This document shows positions 32,864-41,111 of a stretch of 41,111 nucleotides of DNA, piece by piece (within the stretch, counting starts at the first letter, position 1; each line of letters opens with the position of its first letter). The notes under the pieces are model-generated. The model saw only the letters and a program-made list of their open reading frames with translations, had not been told where the DNA came from and made no database searches. A program made the position numbers and the translations under genes. The DNA comes from an uncultured Actinomycetes bacterium (lineage in GTDB: Bacteria; Actinomycetota; Acidimicrobiia; Acidimicrobiales; Microtrichaceae), in NCBI GenBank assembly GCA_903925745.1, contig CAIYGQ010000071.1, forward strand, positions 1-41,111. Reading direction: 5' to 3'.

Positions 32864-33742
32864 TCAGTCGCCCGAGCGTGAGCGGATCAGGTCGTCGAGC
32901 CGGTCCCGCAGGACCACCAGCTCGTGCAGCTCCAGGGGCGCGACGTCGCGTGTCGGCCCCCCACCACGGTCCTCGCTGTCGGCCACCCGACTGCGATCGG
33001 GCCCATCGACGACCAGCTCCGGGTCGAGCTCCGGGTCCGGATCCACGCCCGCTGCCTGGTCCCGGAACCGCGACGCGACCGTCGCGGTCACGACGGCGAT
33101 CGTCACGATGCCGAGCATCAACACCACGCTGGCGGTGACCTTGCCGCCCCCGGTGATCGGCACGAAGTCCCCGTAACCGACGGTGGTGACCGTCACGATC
33201 GCCCACCAGACCGCGTCACCCGGTGTGGTGATCGTCGCCCCGGGGGCGTCCCGCTCGAAGGCCCAGACGATGATCGCACCGTTCAGCACCAGGACCGTCG
33301 CGACGAAGAGGAAGTTGACCAGGTTCCCCCGACGGAACAACCGGCGGAACAGTCGCACGCTCAGGAAGATGCGGATCGGTGGGAGCACCACCGAGGCCAG
33401 CGCGATCGGATGGTGGAACACGTAGTGCTGGTGCGGACCGGCCAGTCGGGTCCGGATCACCAGGTCGACCAGGTAGACCAGCGACAGCACGCCGCGTGCA
33501 CCCAACCACCACGCGCCGTCCGCCCGGAACGACCCCACGAACGGCAGCACCACCAGCCAGATGGTGCAGAGCGTGAGGACGTCGATCGGCACCTCGGCCC
33601 GGGCCATGTACCGCCGGTACGACTCGGTGGTGTGCTCCGGGGCCCGGTCGGCGCTGGCCAACCACCGGCCGACCGCCGCGATCACCGGTCGATGACGGCG
33701 CCCGAGGGGTCCCGGAGCGAACTGGTCGTCGCCGTCGGCCAC
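32864..33742 (-). CDS. voltage-gated-type potassium channel
   Basis: The product is 292 residues from GTG 33742. Several transmembrane segments lie between residues 55 and 225. A possible S4-like positively charged segment (RIFLSVRLFRRLFRRGN) is followed by a pore helix and the selectivity filter TVGYGDF (Y190). The C-terminus is acidic (DPDPELDPELVVD) and ends in a leucine-rich helix (HELVVLRDRLDDLI) that may form a coiled coil. It should conduct K+ through the inner membrane. TAGGTT ends 6 bases before the GTG, so it has its own leaderless promoter. Confidence 0.92.
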   Translation of the reverse strand: MADGDDQFAPGPLGRRHRPVIAAVGRWLASADRAPEHTTESYRRYMARAEVPIDVLTLCTIWLVVLPFVGSFRADGAWWLGARGVLSLVYLVDLVIRTRLAGPHQHYVFHHPIALASVVLPPIRIFLSVRLFRRLFRRGNLVNFLFVATVLVLNGAIIVWAFERDAPGATITTPGDAVWWAIVTVTTVGYGDFVPITGGGKVTASVVLMLGIVTIAVVTATVASRFRDQAAGVDPDPELDPELVVDGPDRSRVADSEDRGGGPTRDVAPLELHELVVLRDRLDDLIRSRSGD

Positions 33743-33748
33743 GTCGCG

Positions 33749-33754
33749 AACCTA
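33749..33754 (-). promoter_or_regulatory. -10 box (TAGGTT), leaderless start of the potassium channel
   Basis: TAGGTT on the minus strand is followed by CGCGAC and then GTG 33742 (6 bases). Confidence 0.5.
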
Positions 33755-33790
33755 GCGGTGCGGCGGGTTCCGATCCCGGACCCACACCGA

Positions 33791-36700
33791 TCAGTCGCCC
33801 GCGGCCCGCTCCCCGGTCCGGCCGAAGCGCAGCGTCACGATCTGGAAGGGCCGGAACTCGACCTCCGCCGATGCGCCGTCGAACGCGACTGCGGGGGTGA
33901 CGACGTCGCCGTCGGGTCGCTCGTGGGCGTCGGTGGCCACCACTCCGGAGGCGGCGAAACCCGGAACGATCCGCGCCAGCGCCCGGCCGCCGTGGGCCTC
34001 GTAGCAGCGGACGACCACGTCGCCGGTTCCGTCGTCGGCGAGCTTCACCGCCTCGACGACCACGCCGGGGTGGTCGACGGACACGACCGGCGGGACGGCC
34101 CCGGCCGGTCCGGTCCCGCCCGCCACCACCCGCAGGGGCAGGTTCAGCCGGTAGCCCTCGGCGACCACTCCCGCCGCCCGCAGGTCACCCGCGTGCGGGA
34201 GCAGCGAGTACGTGCAGTGATGGGTGCCCTGGTCCTGGCGGGGGTCGGGGTATCGCGAGCCCCGGAGCAGGGTCAGGTACAGAGTGGTCATCGGGAGGTC
34301 GGACCCGGTTCGCTGCCGCTCGGCGTGGTGCCCGTACTTCGAGTCGTTCAGGAGGGCGAGACCGGCGCCCGGCTCGGCGACGTCGACCCACCGGTGGGCG
34401 CACACCTCGAAGCGGGCGAAGTCCCAGCTCGTGTTCGTGTGGATGGGCGTCCGCAGGTGGCCGAACTGGATCTCCCGCGTCAGCTCCGTGACGTTCACGT
34501 CCAGCGGGAACGCCACCTGAAGCAGCTGCTCGTGCTCGGCCCAGTCGACCTCCAGGTGGACATCCAGGCGGGGCGATCCGGCCCGGAGCTCCAGCACCTG
34601 CACCGCCCGGGAGGAACGGAAGCCGCGCTCGACGCGCACCCGCGCCACCAGCGGGCCCCGGTCCAGCACCTCGACGCGGACGGGTCCGTCCAGGGGTGTG
34701 ACCCGGCGGCGGTTGAAGTGCTCGATGTCCCACGCGTCGAAGGAGTTCGGGAAGTCGGGGTGCAGCTCGAGTCGGTTGGCCCGCTCCCCCGGCGGCACCA
34801 GCTCGCGTCCCGTCCGATCGTCGACGAGTGAGGTCACGAGGCCATCGGCGTCCAGGACCACCTGCACCAGCCCGTTCCGCAACCGGATCCCGTCGGCCTC
34901 CTCCACGACCTCGACCGTGTCCGCGGGTTCCACGGCCCGCAACGGGGCCACGCCCCCGGCGGGCACGGTGACGCGTACCGCAGTCGAACCGTCGGCGAGG
35001 ACCTGTCCGAGCGAGCGGTCCGGGGAGCCTCCGAGGGCGTCGATCCCACCGGTGACCACCAGGACCTCGTCGCGGTCGTGAGGTGCGGCGTTCGCCACGA
35101 ACGTGCCGTCGGAGAGCCGTTCGAGGGCCCCGACGATCGAGGCCTCCAACTCGGCCTCGACCCGGGCGTACACCTCCTCGGCCTCGCGGTGGACCCAACC
35201 GATGGAGCTCCCGGGCAGGATGTCGTGGAACTGGTGGAGCAGCACCGCCCGCCAGCAGCGATCGAGCAGCTCCGACGGGTACTCGCCGAGCGGTGCCCCG
35301 TTGGCCACGGCGGTGGTCCACCACAGCTCGGTCTCACGCAGGAGGAGCTCGCTTCGCCGGTTGCCGCGCTTGGTTCCGGCCTGGCTCGTGAAGGTGCCGC
35401 GGTGCATCTCGAGGTAGAGCTCGCCCACCCACCTGGGCGCGTCGGGGTACTCCTCGATCGCCGCGTCGAAGAAGGCCTCGGGCGCGGCCATCTCCAGTCG
35501 CGGGAGTCCCTCGAGGTCACGCGAGCGCCGGTAGGTCTCGAGCTGGTCGGGACTGGGTCCCCCGCCACCGTCACCCCACCCGAAGGGCATGAGGCTCCGG
35601 GTCGCCCGACCACGCTCGGCGAAGTTGCGGACCGAGAAGACGAGCTCGTGGGCGTCGAAGGTCGCGTTGTAGGTCTCCACCGGCGGGAAGTGGGTGAAGA
35701 CGGTGGACCCGTCGATCCCCTCCCACCAGAACGACTGGTGCGGGAACCGGTTCGTCTGGTTCCACGAGAGCTTCTGGGTGAGGAACCGACGGAGTCCCGC
35801 GTGCGCCATGATGCCGGGCAGGGACGCCGGGTAGCCGAAGACGTCCGGGATCCAGACCTCACTGCACTCCAGGTCGAAGTGCTCCCGGAAGAACCGCTGG
35901 CCGTGGGTGAACTGGCGCAGGAGCGCCTCACCGCCGGCCAGGTTGGTGTCGGCCTCGACCCACATTCCCCCGACCGGCACCCAGCGGCCCTCCGCCACCC
36001 GTTGACGGATGCCCTCGAAGACCGTCGGGTACCGATCGTGCATCCACTGGTACTGCGCAGCCTGGCTGCAGCAGAACACGAGGTCGTCGAACTCGTCCAT
36101 CAGGGCCAGGACGTTCGAGAAGGTCCGGGCGCACTTGCGTTGCGTCTCGCGGAGCGGCCAGAGCCAGGCGGTGTCGATGTGGGCGTGGCCGACGGCCGAC
36201 ACCCGGTGCGCCGACTCGCCCGCCGGGCGGGCGAGCACCCCAGCGAGTTCCGCCCGTGCCGCGGGCGCGCTGCCCACCACGTCCTCCAGGTCGACCGCCT
36301 CGATGGCGGCCTCGAGCGCTCGCAGCAGCTCGTGGCGGTGCGGGTACTCGAGCGGCAGCTGGCGCATCAGGTTGCGAACCACCAGCACGTCGTGGACGAG
36401 CGCGTGGACCTCGTCGTGGCGCACGGCGATGCGCGCCGTGGCGAGCCGGTGGATCGGGGTCGTCCCCGCGGTGTCCAGGTCGCTGTTCGGATCGGGGTGA
36501 CCCTCGGTGATGGAGGGATTCGAGGCCGCCTCGAGCAACAGTTCGATCCGTTCCCCGCCGGTGGCCGGTCGGGCGAGCGTCACGTGGTGAGCCGCCGGGT
36601 GGACGCCGCGCCACGGCACCCACTCGCCGGCGGGATCGCGGTGCCAGAGCTGTCCCTCGGAGGTGAATCCCGGCATGTCCGAGTAGGCCAGGTGGATCTC

Positions 36701-36964
36701 GGCCTGGACGTGCTCACCCGCCCAGTCCTCGGGAACGGTCGCCGACAGCCGGAACCACGTGGTCCCCCACGGTCGGGCGAAGGGTGAACCGATCCTGAAC
36801 GGCTCGTAGTCGGCGGCGAGTGCCACCTCGACCGGCACCGGCTCACCGGGCACCTCCCAGGCCTCGACCTCGAGGTCGAGCGAGTCGCCGAACACCCGGC
36901 CGCGGACCCGCTGGTTGAAGACGCGGTCGATCCGCGCCTCGGTGATGCTCCGGTCGTCGTGCAC
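33791..36964 (-). CDS. alpha-mannosidase, glycoside hydrolase family 38
   Basis: The product is 1057 residues. The metal-binding GHAHIDTAWLWPLRE (H262, D264) and the catalytic nucleophile D374 in EVWIPDVFGYPASLPGI are clear, and VGGMWVEADTNLAGGEALLRQ is also typical. The N-terminal domain (residues 1-240) precedes the catalytic alpha/beta domain, and a long beta-rich C-terminal region follows. GH38 enzymes remove alpha-mannosyl residues from glycans and usually need Zn2+. There is no signal peptide, so it is cytoplasmic. An AGGGGGGAA ribosome binding site precedes GTG 36964. It follows the GlnRS gene on the same strand with 37 bases between them. Confidence 0.95.
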   Translation of the reverse strand: MHDDRSITEARIDRVFNQRVRGRVFGDSLDLEVEAWEVPGEPVPVEVALAADYEPFRIGSPFARPWGTTWFRLSATVPEDWAGEHVQAEIHLAYSDMPGFTSEGQLWHRDPAGEWVPWRGVHPAAHHVTLARPATGGERIELLLEAASNPSITEGHPDPNSDLDTAGTTPIHRLATARIAVRHDEVHALVHDVLVVRNLMRQLPLEYPHRHELLRALEAAIEAVDLEDVVGSAPAARAELAGVLARPAGESAHRVSAVGHAHIDTAWLWPLRETQRKCARTFSNVLALMDEFDDLVFCCSQAAQYQWMHDRYPTVFEGIRQRVAEGRWVPVGGMWVEADTNLAGGEALLRQFTHGQRFFREHFDLECSEVWIPDVFGYPASLPGIMAHAGLRRFLTQKLSWNQTNRFPHQSFWWEGIDGSTVFTHFPPVETYNATFDAHELVFSVRNFAERGRATRSLMPFGWGDGGGGPSPDQLETYRRSRDLEGLPRLEMAAPEAFFDAAIEEYPDAPRWVGELYLEMHRGTFTSQAGTKRGNRRSELLLRETELWWTTAVANGAPLGEYPSELLDRCWRAVLLHQFHDILPGSSIGWVHREAEEVYARVEAELEASIVGALERLSDGTFVANAAPHDRDEVLVVTGGIDALGGSPDRSLGQVLADGSTAVRVTVPAGGVAPLRAVEPADTVEVVEEADGIRLRNGLVQVVLDADGLVTSLVDDRTGRELVPPGERANRLELHPDFPNSFDAWDIEHFNRRRVTPLDGPVRVEVLDRGPLVARVRVERGFRSSRAVQVLELRAGSPRLDVHLEVDWAEHEQLLQVAFPLDVNVTELTREIQFGHLRTPIHTNTSWDFARFEVCAHRWVDVAEPGAGLALLNDSKYGHHAERQRTGSDLPMTTLYLTLLRGSRYPDPRQDQGTHHCTYSLLPHAGDLRAAGVVAEGYRLNLPLRVVAGGTGPAGAVPPVVSVDHPGVVVEAVKLADDGTGDVVVRCYEAHGGRALARIVPGFAASGVVATDAHERPDGDVVTPAVAFDGASAEVEFRPFQIVTLRFGRTGERAAGD

Positions 36965-37001
36965 GTTCCCCCCTGTGGTCCGTGGGCCCGGTCCCGCCCG
37001 G

Positions 37002-38714
37002 TCAGCCCCGCCGCTTCTGGATGTTGGCCCATTCGTCGCGCAGGCCGACGGTCCGGTGGAACAGACCGGGAATCCGTGGATCGTGCGCGAAGTAGCCGAG
37101 TCGCTCGAACTGGAGCACCTGCCCGGGTTCGGTCGCCGCGACCTCGGGCTCGGCCCGGCAGTGATCGAGCAGCTCGCGTGAGTCGGGATTCAGGTCGTCG
37201 AGCGGGTCGCCGGTGGCCTCGCCGGGCACCTCGGCGGAGAACAACCGCTCGTACAGTGCGACCTGCACCGGGACGGCGTGCTCGACGCTGACCCAGTGGA
37301 TCGTCGACTTGACCTTCCGGCCGTCGGGCGCGGAACCGCCACGCGTCGCCGGATCGTAGGTGCACTCCACCTCCACCACCCGGCCGGCCTCCTCCCGGAA
37401 CCCGGTGCAGGTCACGTAGAAGGCCCCACGCAGGCGGACCTCACGTCCGGGCGTGAGCCGGTGGTACCTGGGCGGCGGCTCCGCCATGAAGTCCTCGGCC
37501 TCGATCCAGAGCCGGCCGGAACAGGGCACCGAACGCGTCCCGTCGCCGGGGTCCTCGGGGTTGTTCGGCACCTCGACGTCGACGACCAGCGGGGAACCCT
37601 CGTCGTCGACCGGCCAGTTCGTGATCGTCAGGAGGAGGGGCCGCAGGACCACCATGCGACGCTGCGCGGTCGCGTTGAGCTCCCTCCGGACGAAGGACTC
37701 GAGCAGCTCGATCTCGTGGCGACTGTTGGTCCGGGCCACTCCGATGAAGTCGCAGAACTCCCTGATGGCCGCGGGCGGGTAGCCACGACGGCGGAGCCCA
37801 CGCAGCGTCGGGAGCCGGGGGTCGTCCCATCCGTCGACGACGCCGTCGGCCACGAGCGTCGCCAGTCGCCGCTTCGAGGTGACCGTGTGGGTCAGTTCCA
37901 GTCGGGCGAACTCCCGCTGGCGGGGCCGACCGTGCGGGAGCGGCAATTGGTCGAGGAACCAGTCGTACAGCGGTCGGTGGCTGTCGAACTCCAGGGTGCA
38001 CAGCGAGTGCGTGACCCCCTCGATGGCGTCGCTCTGGCCGTGCGCCCAGTCGTAGGTCGGGTAGACGACCCACTCGTCCCCGGTCCGGTGGTGCGTGGCG
38101 TGCCGGATCCGGTACATGACGGGGTCCCGGAGCTGCATCACGTCGGACTGCATGTCGATGCGGGCCCGGAGCACACAGGAGCCATCGGCCAGCTCTCCCC
38201 GCCGCATCCGGCCGAAGAGCTCCAGGCTCTCCCCGACGGGCCGGTCCCGGTGGGGGCTCTCGATCCCGGGGCGGCCGAAGCCGCCCCGCTGCGCGGAGAT
38301 CGTCTCGCCGTCCTGTTCGTCGACGTAGGCCAGTCCCCGCTCGATGAGCGACTCGGCCCACTCCGCCAGTTGGCCGAAGTAGTCGGAGGCGAACAGTGGC
38401 GGCCGGGCCGATGTGAAGCCCAGCCAGGCCAGATCCTCGATGATGGCCTCGACGTACTCGGTGTCCTCCGCGTCGGGGTTCGTGTCGTCGAAGCGCAGGT
38501 TGCAGGAGCCGCCGAACTCCTCGGCCAGCCCGAAGTCCAGGCAGATCGCCTTGGCGTGTCCGATGTGCAGGTAGCCGTTCGGCTCCGGCGGGAACCGCGT
38601 CTGGACGCGGCCGCCGTCGAGCCCGGACTCGACGTCCCGGCGGATCTCGTCGCGCAGGAAGTCCCGGGCTCCGCCCGCACCCGGCTCGCCGGGGTCGGGG
38701 CCGGCGTCGCTCAC
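37002..38714 (-). CDS. glnS: glutaminyl-tRNA synthetase
   Basis: The product is 570 residues from GTG 38714. It attaches Gln to tRNA(Gln). The class I HIGH motif is H50-I-G-H53 (GYLHIGHAK). The KMSKS counterpart is VTSKR (S280-K281). RFDDTNPDAEDTEYVEAIIEDLAWLGF, seen across residues 75-102, is the GlnRS form rather than GluRS, and the C-terminal beta-barrel anticodon region and the VGLRDEWANIQKR tail are also GlnRS-like. The length matches (E. coli about 554). Further upstream extension overlaps the DUF1269-like gene and is Arg/Pro-rich, so it was rejected. Most actinobacteria lack this enzyme and use GatCAB instead. Confidence 0.95.
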   Translation of the reverse strand: MSDAGPDPGEPGAGGARDFLRDEIRRDVESGLDGGRVQTRFPPEPNGYLHIGHAKAICLDFGLAEEFGGSCNLRFDDTNPDAEDTEYVEAIIEDLAWLGFTSARPPLFASDYFGQLAEWAESLIERGLAYVDEQDGETISAQRGGFGRPGIESPHRDRPVGESLELFGRMRRGELADGSCVLRARIDMQSDVMQLRDPVMYRIRHATHHRTGDEWVVYPTYDWAHGQSDAIEGVTHSLCTLEFDSHRPLYDWFLDQLPLPHGRPRQREFARLELTHTVTSKRRLATLVADGVVDGWDDPRLPTLRGLRRRGYPPAAIREFCDFIGVARTNSRHEIELLESFVRRELNATAQRRMVVLRPLLLTITNWPVDDEGSPLVVDVEVPNNPEDPGDGTRSVPCSGRLWIEAEDFMAEPPPRYHRLTPGREVRLRGAFYVTCTGFREEAGRVVEVECTYDPATRGGSAPDGRKVKSTIHWVSVEHAVPVQVALYERLFSAEVPGEATGDPLDDLNPDSRELLDHCRAEPEVAATEPGQVLQFERLGYFAHDPRIPGLFHRTVGLRDEWANIQKRRG

Positions 38715-38784
38715 GTCGGGATCGACGGGTCCGGACACCACGACCTGACGACCGACGTCCTGGGGGCTGCGCGGACGACGACGG

Positions 38785-39345
38785 TCAGGAGTCGGCGCCG
38801 CCGGACGAACCGGCCTCGCGGGCCGCGGCCTCGATGTCGTCGGCGAGGGCCTTGTCGACCGCCTTCTCCACGATGCGGTCGGCCTTGTCGAGCGCCTTGC
38901 GGATCTCAATGACCTGGGGATCGGACACCAGGGCGATGATCCCGGAGTTGCCGGGCTGGATCACCTCGTCGAGCTCGGCGGCCAGTTCGCTGCGGTGGTG
39001 GACCTCACGGGCCTTCCCGACCGCCGCACCTGCCGCTCCCAGCACGGCGGCGCTGCCCAGGATCGACGGTGGGAACAGCACACCGAGTGCGATGCCGCCG
39101 ACCAGACCCCAGGTGAGGCCCGACCTGGTGCTGTGGTCCGTGACCTTCTGGACCTCGACCTTCCCCTCGTCGTCCTTGGCGACGACCAGGACGCCCTCGA
39201 TCCGTAGGTTGCGACCGTCCTCGAGCGACTTCAGGAGCTCGTAGGCCTCCCAGGCCGAGTCCTGGTCGTCGAAGTCGGCCACGAAGACCGTGTGTGCCCC
39301 GTCGGTGAGGACGGTGGCCTCGGCGTCGTTGGTGTCGTCGGACAT
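38785..39345 (-). CDS. DUF1269-like membrane protein
   Basis: The product is 186 residues. An N-terminal cytoplasmic part with the pattern HTVFVADFDDQDSAWEAYELL and ...VLVVAKDDEGKVEVQK is followed by a Gly/Ala-rich hydrophobic hairpin (about residues 78-113, GLVGGIALGVLFPPSILGSAAVLGAAGAAVG) and a helical C-terminus (LAAELDEVIQPGNSGIIALV). This is the DUF1269 layout of bacterial membrane-associated proteins of unknown function. CTGGAG precedes the ATG. A possible TACCAT -10 box lies about 90 bases upstream (39438-39443). It precedes glnS by 70 bases. Confidence 0.82.
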   Translation of the reverse strand: MSDDTNDAEATVLTDGAHTVFVADFDDQDSAWEAYELLKSLEDGRNLRIEGVLVVAKDDEGKVEVQKVTDHSTRSGLTWGLVGGIALGVLFPPSILGSAAVLGAAGAAVGKAREVHHRSELAAELDEVIQPGNSGIIALVSDPQVIEIRKALDKADRIVEKAVDKALADDIEAAAREAGSSGGADS

Positions 39346-39453
39346 GTGTGGCTCCAGTTCGTCTCGGGCTCGTCGACCCGTCGGTTCGACTCGGCCGGCC
39401 TTCCCGCCGGGTCACCCCGGCCGACGCCGCCGACGGGTGATGGTAGCCCGCGT

Positions 39454-40167
39454 TCAGGTCGTTCCGTTCGCCCGCACCACGCCGCGCTCGCGCACGACGA
39501 TCAGCAGGCTCACCGCCGCCACCCACACCGGGAAGAGGTAGACGACCCAGTCGACCCGCCGGACGCCGAACAACAACACGATGCCGATCAGCACCGAGGA
39601 CCACGAGAACCACACCGGGGTCAGACCCACCCGGCGGAGCAGGTTGGAGGTGATGAGCACGAACGCGCCGGCCAGGCGTGGCGCGATCCCGAAGAGCAGG
39701 TCGTAGATCCCGGCCCCGCCCAACCAGAGTGCCGCTCCCCGGCCCTCCAACTGGATGTCGCGCAGGTCCAGGGCCCCGCCGGCCAGCGCGGTGGAGACCA
39801 GCAGGCATCCCAGCAGCAGGACCCCGTTGGCCAGGAACACCGTCCCGAAGAAGGTGTCGTCGGGAGCGGCGAACTGGAGGCGCACCACGGCCATGAACCA
39901 GATGAAGGTGACGGCCACGTACGGCACGAGCGTGAGCCCGGCGCGCAGCTGCGCCTGATCCACGTCGTTGGTGCCGGCCGTGAGGGCCTCCAACGACGGG
40001 GGCCCGCCCAGTCCCCGGCGCATGAGGACGAACGCGACGACCAGCAGCCCGGCGGCGATCAGTCCGGCCACACCGGCCGCCTGGGGTGCGGTGACGGCGA
40101 GCCTGATCCGCCGGAACCGGTCGTCCCGGTCCACGGCTGACGACGGCCGGTCAGATCGATCGGTCAC
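39454..40167 (-). CDS. polytopic membrane protein, unknown function
   Basis: The product is 237 residues from GTG 40167. Six or seven hydrophobic segments (for example GVAGLIAAGLLVVAFVLM, YVAVTFIWFMAVV, VFLANGVLLLGCLLVS, SSVLIGIVLLFGV, VYLFPVWVAAVSLLIVV) span most of it. No transporter signature is recognised. It overlaps the end of the acyl-CoA synthetase gene by 17 bases, so it is translationally coupled to it. A frame running further upstream to 40770 lies inside that gene and was rejected. Confidence 0.78.
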   Translation of the reverse strand: MTDRSDRPSSAVDRDDRFRRIRLAVTAPQAAGVAGLIAAGLLVVAFVLMRRGLGGPPSLEALTAGTNDVDQAQLRAGLTLVPYVAVTFIWFMAVVRLQFAAPDDTFFGTVFLANGVLLLGCLLVSTALAGGALDLRDIQLEGRGAALWLGGAGIYDLLFGIAPRLAGAFVLITSNLLRRVGLTPVWFSWSSVLIGIVLLFGVRRVDWVVYLFPVWVAAVSLLIVVRERGVVRANGTT

Positions 40168-41111
40168 GGCCCTCCCACCACGGATCGCGCAGCGAACGCT
40201 TCGCCAGCTTCCCGACCTCGTTCCGGGGTAGTTCCGCATGGACCTCGTAGCTGCGTGGACGCTTGTAGCCGGCCAGACGGTCCCGGCACCACCGGTCGAT
40301 CCCGGCCTCGAGTTCCGGGGACCACCCGACGCCGGCGCGGAGCGCCACGGCGGCGTGGACCGACTCGCCCATGTCGGCGTCGGGGACACCGAACACCGCC
40401 ACGTCGGCGACCGACGGGTGGGCGGCGAGGACACCCTCCACCTCGGCCGGGTAGATGTTGACCCCTCCCGAGACGACCATGTCGATCTTGCGGTCAGAGA
40501 GGAACAGGTAGCCGTCACCGTCAAGGTGGCCGACGTCGCCCAGGGTCCCGAAGCCCTCGTGGCGGTGTGCCGAGGCCGTCTTCTCGGGCGCGTTGTGGTA
40601 CTCGAAGTCCGAGCCCAGCAGGTTGCGGAACCAGATCTCCCCCGTCTCGCCCGCGGCCAGGACGGCTCCGTCGTCGCCGACGATCCGGATCTCGACGATG
40701 GGGAGCGGCCGACCGACGCTGCCGGGCCGCTCGAGCCACTCCTCGGCGCCGATGACAGACAGGAACCCACCCTCGGTCCCGCCGTAGTACTCGGTCACGA
40801 CCGGCCCCCACCACTCGATGGCGGCCCGCTTCACCGATGGCGGACACGGGGCCGCCCCGTGGAGCACCGTCGTCAGCGTGTCACCCCGGAAGGCGCTGCG
40901 CCGGTCCTCGCGGACGTCCAGGAGCCGGGAGATCTGGGTCGGGACCAGGTGGACGTTCGTGACACCGTGTGCATCCACCAGATCCAGCACCCCCTCGGCG
41001 TCGAAGCGGTGCTGGAGCACCACGGTGGCCCCGCACAACAGGGCGAACACCCCGAAGACCCACTGGGCCGAGTGGTACATCGGCCCACACACCAACTGGA
41101 CCCGCGGGTCG
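40151..41111 (-). CDS. acyl-CoA synthetase (AMP-binding), 5' end beyond window
   Basis: The C-terminal 320 residues of an ANL-superfamily ligase are visible. CGPMYHSAQW, the A5 motif YYGGTEGGF, the hinge DRKIDMVVSGGVNIYPAEVE and the C-terminal catalytic Lys region NEVGKLAKRSLRD are present. It makes an acyl-CoA from a carboxylic acid, ATP and CoA. It differs from the FadD3-like enzyme (TEYYGGTEGG instead of TGYGLTESSG). The N-terminus with the P-loop motif lies beyond the right edge. Its stop region overlaps the start of the membrane protein gene. Confidence 0.93.
   Translation of the reverse strand, partial: DPRVQLVCGPMYHSAQWVFGVFALLCGATVVLQHRFDAEGVLDLVDAHGVTNVHLVPTQISRLLDVREDRRSAFRGDTLTTVLHGAAPCPPSVKRAAIEWWGPVVTEYYGGTEGGFLSVIGAEEWLERPGSVGRPLPIVEIRIVGDDGAVLAAGETGEIWFRNLLGSDFEYHNAPEKTASAHRHEGFGTLGDVGHLDGDGYLFLSDRKIDMVVSGGVNIYPAEVEGVLAAHPSVADVAVFGVPDADMGESVHAAVALRAGVGWSPELEAGIDRWCRDRLAGYKRPRSYEVHAELPRNEVGKLAKRSLRDPWWEGRDRSI

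Noticed and set aside
35078-36787. 569-codon plus-strand frame
   Set aside because: It is the mirror of the GH38 gene, whose catalytic motifs are clear on the minus strand.
37002-38714. Glutamyl-tRNA synthetase instead of GlnRS
   Set aside because: The RFDDTNP block, MSK-type motif VTSKR and GlnRS-type C-terminal barrel fit GlnRS better.
38715-38909. N-terminal extension of GlnRS
   Set aside because: The added residues are Arg/Pro-rich, non-homologous, and overlap the end of the DUF1269-like gene.

Overview
The window is about 41 kb of very GC-rich DNA, densely coding, with many GTG starts, start/stop overlaps and TANNNT -10 boxes directly in front of start codons. Gene content (CYP51/CYP123 operon, FadD and CaiB/BaiF CoA genes, F420/FMN-type oxidoreductases, MMPL transporter, many lipoproteins) points to a high-GC actinobacterium. 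An Acidimicrobiia-like lineage is my inference, partly because a GlnRS gene is present. I see no tRNA, rRNA, CRISPR array, insertion sequence or phage gene, and no gene-free stretch longer than 300 bases.

Layout. 1-4.5 kb (minus): the 3' part of an MMPL transporter is cut by the left edge. Upstream of it lie two small proteins and an uncharacterised gene split in frame by a TAG codon. 4.66-10.3 kb (plus): a tightly coupled operon of TetR regulator, CYP123-like P450, SDR, CYP51, a 26-codon micro-ORF, a [3Fe-4S] ferredoxin, a SnoaL/NTF2-like protein and a frameshifted 3-hydroxyisobutyrate-dehydrogenase-like gene. Its order resembles the cyp123-Rv0765c-cyp51-Rv0763c cluster of Mycobacterium tuberculosis (from memory). 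10.3-11 kb (minus): a chagasin-like inhibitor lipoprotein and a small membrane protein. 11-16.1 kb (plus): FadD3-like acyl-CoA synthetase, CaiB/BaiF CoA-transferase, Ogt/MGMT and a secreted lipase. 16.1-19.9 kb: a second P450-ferredoxin pair, a divergent SDR, a PPOX protein and an LLM oxidoreductase.

20-26 kb: a secreted GH73-type lipoprotein, then three c-di-GMP genes. Two are translationally coupled and have complementary damage: an intact GGDEF with a decayed EAL-like region, followed by a decayed GGDEF with an intact EAL. The third is a PAS-GGDEF protein on the other strand. 26-32.8 kb: amidase, a large alpha/beta-hydrolase lipoprotein, a double META-domain lipoprotein, a PPOX protein and a Baeyer-Villiger monooxygenase. 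32.9-41.1 kb (minus): potassium channel, GH38 alpha-mannosidase, glutaminyl-tRNA synthetase, a DUF1269-like protein, a polytopic membrane protein and an acyl-CoA synthetase cut by the right edge.

How it fits together. P450s, ferredoxins, SDRs, BVMO, CoA ligases and CoA-transferase together suggest oxidative metabolism of sterol- or terpenoid-like or other hydrophobic substrates. No ferredoxin reductase is encoded here, so electrons must come from elsewhere. The best leads are the coupled CYP51 operon with its micro-ORF and embedded operator, the complementary c-di-GMP pair, the amber-split gene, and the leaderless-promoter rule (-10 box exactly 6 nt before the start) at nine genes.
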